A stretch of DNA of 64,000 nt from Palsa-504 sp963744575 (GTDB lineage Bacteria; Actinomycetota; Actinomycetes; Streptosporangiales; Streptosporangiaceae), in NCBI GenBank assembly GCA_963744575.1, contig CAVUUF010000016.1:310001-374000 (forward strand), written 5' to 3'. A program made the position numbers and the translations under genes. The notes beneath the pieces are model-generated. The model saw nothing but the letters and a program-made list of their open reading frames with translations. It made no database searches and was not told where the DNA came from. Each line of letters opens with the position of its first letter. Position 1 is the stretch's first letter. Shown in pieces: positions 58,683 through 64,000 of the stretch.

Positions 58683-60663
58683 GGTCGCTTCCCCCCTGGC
58701 TGGCCGAACCTAGGGCGGCGGTGATGGTGACGGCCAGCTTCGGGCCGATGCCCGGCACCGCCGCGATCTCCTCGGTGCTCGCCGCGCCGAGCTTACGCAC
58801 CGAGCCGAAGTGCCTGAGCAGGGTCTTGCGGCGGGCCGGGCCGAGCCCGGGCACGTCGTCGAGCACGCTGGTGGTGGCGGCCTTGCCGCGCTTGGCCCGG
58901 TGATAGGCGATGGCGAACCTGTGCGCCTCGTCCCGCACCCGCTGCAGCAGGTAGAGCCCCTCGCTGCTGCGCGGCAGGATAACCGGGTACTCCTCGCCGG
59001 GCTGCCAGACCTCCTCCAGGCGCTTGGCCAGCCCGCAGACGGCGACGTCGTCGATGCCGAGTTCGGCCAGGGCCCGGGCGGCCGCGTCGGCCTGCAGCGG
59101 GCCGCCGTCCACGACCACCAGGTTGGGCGGATAGGCGAACTTTTTCGAGGTAACACCCGCCCGTTCGGCGGAAATGTCCTGGTCGTCGCCGTCCTCCGGG
59201 TCGGGGTCGCCGAGGGTGTCAAGCTCGCCGGTCTTCTCCCGTTCGGCCAGGTAGCGGCGGAACCGGCGGGTGATGACCTCGTGAATCGCCGAGATGTCGT
59301 CGGTGCCGTCAGTGCCCTTGATCGCGAACCTGCGGTACTCGCTCTTGCGGGCCAGCCCGTCCTCGAACACCACCATCGACGCCACCACGTGCGTCCCTTG
59401 CAGGTTGGACACGTCGTAGCACTCGATTCGCAGTGGCGCGTCGTCCAGGCCGAGGGCCTCCTGGATCTCGCTGAGCGCCTTGCTCCGGGTGGTCAGGTCG
59501 CTGGCGCGGCGGGTCTTGTGCAGGGCGAGCGACTGCGCGGCGTTGCGGGCCACGGTGTCGAGCAGGGCCTTCTTGTCGCCGCGCCGCGGTACCCGCAGGC
59601 TGACCGGGCCGCCGCGGCGTTCGGCCAGCCACTGGGTCATGGTGGTCGGGTCCGGCGGCAGCTCGGGCACCAGGACCTCGCGCGGGATCCCGGCGTTGAT
59701 CGCCTCGGGGTCGGACGGGGTGTCCGCGTAGACCTGGCCCAGGAACTGCTCCACCAGGCCGGCCGGCGTCACCTCCTCGATCTTGTCCAGGACCCAGCCG
59801 CGCTGGCCGCGGACCCGGCCGCCGCGCACGTAGAACACCTGGACGGCCGCCTCGAGCTGGTCCTCGGCCAGCGCGATCACGTCGCAGTCGGTGCCGTCGC
59901 CGAGCACCACCGCCTGCTTTTCGATCGCGCGCTCAAGCGCCCGCAGGTCATCGCGCAGCCGGGCGGCCCGCTCGAACTCCTCGAGCCTGGCCGCCTCCCT
60001 CATCTCCGCCTCGAGGCGCGCGGCGAACCGGCTGGTCTGGCCGGCCATGAAGTCGCAGAAGTCCTCGGCCAGCCGGCGGTGCTCCTCCGCGCTGACCCGC
60101 TTGACGCACGGCGCGGAGCATTTGCCGATGTAACCGAGCAGGCAGGGCCGGCCGATCTGGCCGGACCGCTTGAACACGCCCGCCGAGCAGGTCCGCACCG
60201 GGAACACCCGGAGCAGCGTGTCCACCGTGTCGCGGATGGCCCAGGCGTGACTGTACGGGCCGAAGTACCTGGTGCCCTTCCGCTTGGCGCCGCGCATGAC
60301 CATGACCCGCGGGTACTCCTCGCCCATGGTGACGGCCAGGTAGGGGTAGCTCTTGTCGTCCCGGTACTTGATGTTGAACCGCGGGTCGAACTCCTTGATC
60401 CAGGAGTACTCGAGCTGCAGCGCCTCGACTTCGGTGCCGACCACGGTCCACTCCACGCCCGCGGCCGTCTGCAGCATCATCTGGGTGCGGGGGTGCAGGC
60501 TGGCGAAGTCGGCGAAGTAGGAATTCAGCCGCTGCCTGAGTGACTTGGCCTTGCCGACGTAGATCACCCGGCCGCGCCGGTCGCGGAACCTGTAGACCCC
60601 AGGAGACTCAGGAATCTCACCTGGCGCCGGCCGGTAGGCTCCGGGTCCGTGCGGATCTGCCAC
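58669..60663 (-). CDS. uvrC: Excinuclease ABC subunit C
   Basis: 664 residues, nucleotide excision repair. The GIY-YIG domain reads GVYRFRDRRGRVIYVGKAKS, the UVR motif FERAARLRDDLRALERAIEK, the RNase H-like endonuclease includes RIECYDVSNLQGTHVVASMV and VVDGGPLQADAAARALAELG, and the HhH tail reads VPGLGPARRKTLLRHFGSVR. All parts are present. First gene of the uvrC-rapZ-yvcK-whiA operon. Confidence 0.96.
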   Translation of the reverse strand: MADPHGPGAYRPAPGEIPESPGVYRFRDRRGRVIYVGKAKSLRQRLNSYFADFASLHPRTQMMLQTAAGVEWTVVGTEVEALQLEYSWIKEFDPRFNIKYRDDKSYPYLAVTMGEEYPRVMVMRGAKRKGTRYFGPYSHAWAIRDTVDTLLRVFPVRTCSAGVFKRSGQIGRPCLLGYIGKCSAPCVKRVSAEEHRRLAEDFCDFMAGQTSRFAARLEAEMREAARLEEFERAARLRDDLRALERAIEKQAVVLGDGTDCDVIALAEDQLEAAVQVFYVRGGRVRGQRGWVLDKIEEVTPAGLVEQFLGQVYADTPSDPEAINAGIPREVLVPELPPDPTTMTQWLAERRGGPVSLRVPRRGDKKALLDTVARNAAQSLALHKTRRASDLTTRSKALSEIQEALGLDDAPLRIECYDVSNLQGTHVVASMVVFEDGLARKSEYRRFAIKGTDGTDDISAIHEVITRRFRRYLAEREKTGELDTLGDPDPEDGDDQDISAERAGVTSKKFAYPPNLVVVDGGPLQADAAARALAELGIDDVAVCGLAKRLEEVWQPGEEYPVILPRSSEGLYLLQRVRDEAHRFAIAYHRAKRGKAATTSVLDDVPGLGPARRKTLLRHFGSVRKLGAASTEEIAAVPGIGPKLAVTITAALGSASQGGSDHENG

Positions 60664-60717
60664 GAAGTAACTTTACGCTCCCCGGGGTCTAACGGGTCCG
60701 TGTCCCGGCCGGCCACG

Positions 60718-61038
60718 ATGGCCTTCGTGGGTACGTTTTTCGCCGCGGTCGGCCGGGTCTCGGTCCGCTACCGCTGGGCCATCGTGGCCGCCTGGGTGGC
60801 GGGTACCGTCGCGGCCATGGCGCTGCTGCCTTCGCTATCGAGCGTGACGGGGGTCGGCCTGGCACTGGGCGTGCTGATGGACACCTTCGGTGTCAGGACG
60901 CTGCTGGTGCCCTCGGCGGTGGTGCTGATCGGGCGGTGGAACTGGTGGCCCTCCGCGCTGTGCCGGGCGCGGCCTTGCCCATCACCTCTTGGGGATGATG
61001 ACGCGTCCCCTAGAGCAGATAAAGCTCAGCCAGTATGA
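60718..61038 (+). pseudogene. MMPL transporter remnant with an internal deletion
   Basis: 106 residues in one frame. The start AFVGTFFAAVGRVSVRYRWA and IVAAWVAGTVAAMALLPSL corresponds to the N-terminal helix of MMPL (RND-like) lipid exporters. It then jumps to GVGLALGVLMDTFGVRTLLV followed by PSAVVLIGRWNWWPS, which is the final helix and C-terminal motif. The periplasmic and ten membrane segments in between (~600 residues) are missing, yet the reading frame is intact. An analogue of the tkt remnant at 26345. ATG 60718 may be replaced by GTG 60700. Confidence 0.8.
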
Positions 61039-61141
61039 GAACCAATCCGGAGCACGCACGATCACGAGCCCGCCAGCGTGCCGCCTGGGTGCGGGTTCCG
61101 CTGGCTATTGCCACCGCGGCCACGGTCGCCGGGCTGGGTCG

Positions 61142-61915
61142 ATGCGGACCCTGACCGAGATCGCGCCGGGCGTGCTGGTCGCGACGAGTTCCTATGCCGT
61201 GACCACGACCACCGTGGTGGCCGGCTCATCCGGGGGCTGCCTGGTCATCGACCCGGCCGTGACCGTGCCCGAACTGGCCGGGCTCGCGGGGGAACTGGCC
61301 GCGACGGGGCTGCGGCCCGTGGCGGGCTGGTCCACCCACCCGCACTGGGACCACGTGCTGTGGAGCCGGGAACTCGGGGATGCGCCCCGGTACGCGGCGC
61401 CCGCCGCCATCGCCGCCGCGGAGACCGGACGAGACGGCATCCTCGACGGCGTCCGGCGCGCCGCGCCCGGTCACGACCTGGAACTGGTGGGGCGGATGCG
61501 GTCGCTGGACGCCTCCGTCATCCCGTGGGACGGGCCGGAGGCGCGGCTGGTCGTGCACGACGGGCACGCACCCGGGCACGGCGCGGTGTTGCTGCCCGGC
61601 AGCGGTGTCCTGGTCGCCGGCGACATGTGCTCCGACATCGAGATACCGCTGCTGGATACCGACGCGGCGGATCCGCTCGGCGACTACCGCACCGGGATGG
61701 AGCGGCTGGCGTCCGTGCCCGGAGTCCGCCAGGTGGTGCCGGGCCACGGCGGCGTCGGGGACGCCGGCGAGCTGCGCAGGCGGTTCGCCCTGGATGCCGC
61801 CTACCTGGACGCGGTGGCGGCCGGGAAGCCGGCCGGCGACCCGCGGCTGACCGCGGACTCCCCGGAGTGGATGCGGGCCACGCACCAGGAGCAGGTGCGG
61901 CACTTCCTCCGCTGA
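61142..61915 (+). CDS. MBL-fold metallohydrolase
   Basis: 257 residues. The zinc motif STHPHWDHVLWS (HxHxDH), HAPGHGAVLL, VLVAGDMCSDI and VVPGHGGVGD are standard metallo-beta-lactamase superfamily positions; substrate unknown. ATG 61142 is preferred to an upstream frame that runs through the MMPL remnant end; no strong ribosome binding site. It converges on the CocE gene at one base distance. Confidence 0.85.
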   Translation: MRTLTEIAPGVLVATSSYAVTTTTVVAGSSGGCLVIDPAVTVPELAGLAGELAATGLRPVAGWSTHPHWDHVLWSRELGDAPRYAAPAAIAAAETGRDGILDGVRRAAPGHDLELVGRMRSLDASVIPWDGPEARLVVHDGHAPGHGAVLLPGSGVLVAGDMCSDIEIPLLDTDAADPLGDYRTGMERLASVPGVRQVVPGHGGVGDAGELRRRFALDAAYLDAVAAGKPAGDPRLTADSPEWMRATHQEQVRHFLR

Positions 61916-61916
61916 C

Positions 61917-63635
61917 CTAGGCGCCAGCGACCGGGAGCAGCAGAACCGAGGGGTGCGCGGCGTCCAGGCTTATGTCGTATTGCGTGGGCCTGAGGCCGGC
62001 GGCGTCCGCGTCCACCTGCCCGTTGCCCGGGTTGCGGGCGAAGCGGGGATGGGCCCCGCCGGCCACCTGGAGCCGGATCCGGTGCCCAGGGCCGAACCGG
62101 TGCGCCGCGCCGAGCAGGCTCACCCGCACCGGGCCGGTCAGCGGGTCGTCCCCGGTGAGCCGCACGATGCCGTCGCAGACGTTCCGCGACCGGCCGCGCG
62201 GGTCCACGTCGCACAGCCGGACGAACAGGTCGCCGTGCGGGTTGTCGCGCGTCACGGAGAGTTCGGCGGCGACCTCGCCGATGACCTCGACCGGCTCCCC
62301 CAGCGGGTCGCTGCTGAACACCAGCACGTCCAGCCGCCGTTCGACGGCCCGGTTGTCGCGGCTCCCCCCGGTCACGGCCAGGATCGCGCCGCCGGGCGAC
62401 GGCGTGGGATCGGCCGGGTCACAGCGGAAGCTCGAGGCCCGGGTGTCTTCGGTTGGCTCGGCGGTGCCGAGCGAGCCGCACGGGCCGAGGTACCAGCGCC
62501 GCCGGGTGCTGCCGGGCGGCGGCCAGTCACCGATCTCGCGCCACTGTCCCGCGCCCTGGCCGCCGACCCAGATGCGCGCCGAGTGCTCGCCGGGAGCGTC
62601 CCGGCCGGTCCCCGTCCGGCCGGGCCCGGCGAAACGGTCGAGCCAGGCCAGGCTCTCGTTGACCGCGACGCCGCCCTGTGACGCGATGTCCAGGTGGGCC
62701 CAGGGCCCGACCAGCAAGCGGGTCGTCACGCCGCGGTCGGCGAGCGTCCGGTACTGCTCGAGGGTCTGCTCGATGAACAGGTCGTGCCAGCCGCCTACCA
62801 CCAGCACCGGGACCGTGATCCGGTCCAGGGCGGCGCCGCACTGCAGCGGCGCCCAGAACGGATCGGCTGGCTGCGGGTGCTCCAGCCACCGTTCGGACCA
62901 GGTTGGCTCGCGGCCGAGCAGGTCACGGTAACCGTCCGCGACCGGCAGCCGGCCGAGGGCCGGACGCAGCCGCCGCTCCGCGGTGAACATGCGCAGCAGG
63001 CCGGCCAGTATCCCGGTGCTCTCCTGGTGCCCGGCCAGGTCGCTCCAGCTCATGTAGTTGTACAGGTCGAAGACGCCGTTGCGGTACGCGGTCCGGCTGA
63101 AGTCGTGCGGGCCCACCTGCACGATGGCCGCGACGAGTTCCGGCGGCGGATCCATGGCCAGGGCCCACTGCACGAACCCCAGGTAGCTGGCGCCGTAGGT
63201 GGCCAGCCTTCCCTCGAACCAGTCCTGCTGGCGCAGCCAGGCCACGGTGTCGTGCCCGTCGCTGATCTCGTGCCGCATCGGCTCGAACTCCCCGCCGGAC
63301 CCGAACGTGCCGCGGACGCTTTGCAGCAGCGCGTGGTAGCCGCGCTCGGCGAGGATCTGCGCGCACTGCAGGGCGAACGGCCCGGTGCGCCCGTACGGGC
63401 AGCGGACCAGCACTGTCGTCGCTGACGCCACGCTGGCCGGCAGGTGGTGGTCGGCGAGCAGCACCGTGCCGTCGGACATCGGCACCGGCAGGTCACGCTC
63501 GACCATCACCTGGTTCCGCTGCGGCGGCAGCGACCAGGCCCGGGACAGCATGTTGCCGAGCGCGACCGCGCCCAGGCTCAGCGGGCGGGCCGGCCGGTCC
63601 TTGGAGTCGCTCCGCTGTCGCGTCATGCTCACCAT
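61917..63635 (-). CDS. CocE/NonD family hydrolase (X-Pro dipeptidyl-peptidase-like)
   Basis: 572 residues. The nucleophile motif is TYGASYLGFVQWALA (GxSxxG), the acid is near VLVVGGWHDLFIEQTLEQY, and the histidine in LLVGPWAHLD. The C-terminal jelly-roll domain (YDISLDAAHPSVLLLPVAGA) is typical. Members hydrolyse acylated compounds such as cocaine or glutaryl-beta-lactams. ATG 63635 has GAAGGG upstream; others at 63632 and 63626. Confidence 0.87.
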   Translation of the reverse strand: MVSMTRQRSDSKDRPARPLSLGAVALGNMLSRAWSLPPQRNQVMVERDLPVPMSDGTVLLADHHLPASVASATTVLVRCPYGRTGPFALQCAQILAERGYHALLQSVRGTFGSGGEFEPMRHEISDGHDTVAWLRQQDWFEGRLATYGASYLGFVQWALAMDPPPELVAAIVQVGPHDFSRTAYRNGVFDLYNYMSWSDLAGHQESTGILAGLLRMFTAERRLRPALGRLPVADGYRDLLGREPTWSERWLEHPQPADPFWAPLQCGAALDRITVPVLVVGGWHDLFIEQTLEQYRTLADRGVTTRLLVGPWAHLDIASQGGVAVNESLAWLDRFAGPGRTGTGRDAPGEHSARIWVGGQGAGQWREIGDWPPPGSTRRRWYLGPCGSLGTAEPTEDTRASSFRCDPADPTPSPGGAILAVTGGSRDNRAVERRLDVLVFSSDPLGEPVEVIGEVAAELSVTRDNPHGDLFVRLCDVDPRGRSRNVCDGIVRLTGDDPLTGPVRVSLLGAAHRFGPGHRIRLQVAGGAHPRFARNPGNGQVDADAAGLRPTQYDISLDAAHPSVLLLPVAGA

Positions 63636-63837
63636 AGCCCGGCCCTTCGACCCGTCTTCCGGCCGGACGGCACCCGCGCGAACCGGAGATGTCTGACAAA
63701 AACCCGCAAACCCGACACCTCTTTGTAGCGTTGCGTCCGGGTGCACGCAACCCGGAGGCGGGTCCGGCGGCGTTCCCTCAGGGTCCCGGCCTGCCGGCGG
63801 GCGCGCCCGGCGAGCGGACCCGCCCGGCTGACGGGCG

Positions 63838-64000
63838 TCAGGCGGCGGAGATGCCGCGGTCGCGGGCGGCGGCCGGGACGCGGCCGGGTGCCGTCTCGAA
63901 GTCCGGCGTCACGGCGTCGCCGGTCTCGTCGTCCGGTTCCCGGCCTGCGTTCCCCGGCCGCCCGGTCCCCCGGCATCCGGTCCTGCGGCATCCGGTCCTG
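63838..64000 (-). CDS. 3' end of an unidentified gene running off the window
   Basis: An open minus-strand frame ends at TGA 63840-63838 with high G/C at third positions: GRVPAAARDRGISAA and, further in, GREPDDETGDAVTPDFETAP. Upstream codons are encoded by the 15-base tandem repeat at the window edge (RTGCRRTGC). Product unrecognised. It is oriented like the CocE gene, 200 bases before it; the gap contains an inverted repeat GGCGGGTCCG/CGGACCCGCC. Confidence 0.4.
   Translation of the reverse strand, partial: RTGCRRTGCRGTGRPGNAGREPDDETGDAVTPDFETAPGRVPAAARDRGISAA
63971..64000. repeat. Two tandem 15-bp repeats at the window edge
   Basis: CGGCATCCGGTCCTG is present twice in immediate succession (63971-63985 and 63986-64000), ending at the last base of the window, so more copies may follow. 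In the minus frame of the partial gene it encodes RTGCR-type residues. Confidence 0.6.

Noticed and set aside
61035..61159. 41-codon frame MRTNPEHARSRARQRAAWVR overlapping the MMPL remnant end
   Set aside because: Too short and ends in the MBL start; possibly a fragment of another gene but not supportable.
63689..64000. Plus-strand open frame MSDKNPQTRHLFVALRPG running off the end
   Set aside because: The minus-strand frame has stronger third-position G/C; a GGAG immediately abuts the ATG, too close for a binding site.
1..64000. tRNA, rRNA, CRISPR, integrase or transposase genes
   Set aside because: None seen on either strand; fossils present have no insertion sequence signatures or target-site duplications that I could identify.

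Overview
The window is very GC-rich with strong G/C preference at third codon positions, uses GTG and TTG starts freely and is densely packed with short-overlap operons. WhiB, WhiA, RbpA, OpcA, SufR, acVLRF1 and an ECF42/DGPF pair identify an Actinomycetota genome. The family mix suggests a Streptosporangiales-like or Treboniaceae-like filamentous actinomycete, but that rank is inference. It is ordinary chromosome: no rRNA, tRNA, CRISPR array, prophage or intact insertion sequence was recognised.

Layout. 1-2765: end of a sugar-phosphate isomerase gene, then a complete transketolase of the ~620-residue type. 2777-5484 (minus): a sulfonate/taurine-type ABC importer (ssuABC). 5708-12051: a lipoprotein, a sulfotransferase-like gene, an ABC exporter, a small HTH protein, an ABC-F ATPase and an acVLRF1-type peptidyl-tRNA hydrolase. 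12256-18720 (minus): a compact eight-gene SUF iron-sulfur operon, sufR-B-D-fdx-C-S-U-T, with palindromes at the sufR start. 18801-25275: amidohydrolase, a valyl-tRNA synthetase fragment, membrane phosphoesterase, small regulators, a two-gene ABC-2 exporter and an EamA permease. 25325-31125: heme A synthase followed by the oxidative pentose-phosphate cluster tkt(remnant)-tal-zwf-opcA-pgl. 31057-37264: GT39-like membrane protein, DUF1707 protein, SatP-type acetate transporter, a Tyr/Gln/Gly-rich repeat protein and a WhiB regulator. 37283-41823: phosphoribosyltransferase, a Cys/His-rich microprotein, a leader peptide and the sulfite reductase-Zn ribbon-cysH-sirB assimilation operon. 41990-48874: frameshifted glgX, RibD-like reductase, glutamate decarboxylase and paaZ. 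48965-53941 (minus): kinase-like protein, rbpA, secG and the glycolytic operon gap-pgk-tpiA. 54207-55792: DGPF protein and ECF42 sigma factor. 55789-60663 (minus): uvrC-rapZ-yvcK-whiA, a conserved actinobacterial block. 60718-64000: MMPL remnant, MBL hydrolase, CocE/NonD hydrolase and the 3' end of another gene.

How it works together. Central carbon genes dominate (transketolase, transaldolase, Zwf/OpcA/Pgl, Gap/Pgk/Tpi, YvcK), with sulfur handling next: sulfonate uptake, sulfite reduction, APS/PAPS reduction, siroheme synthesis and SUF cluster assembly to supply the Fe-S enzymes.

The least expected signal is gene erosion inside otherwise healthy operons. Five decayed remnants (valS, a membrane permease C-terminus, tkt, an ABC-2 permease and an MMPL transporter) and one frameshifted gene (glgX) sit in short gaps. 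Two remnants (tkt, MMPL) keep both protein ends joined in frame around internal deletions. Other observations: a FUS-like low-complexity protein, three unannotated microproteins in the sulfur region, a candidate DasR-type site upstream of gap, and two families of short repeats.
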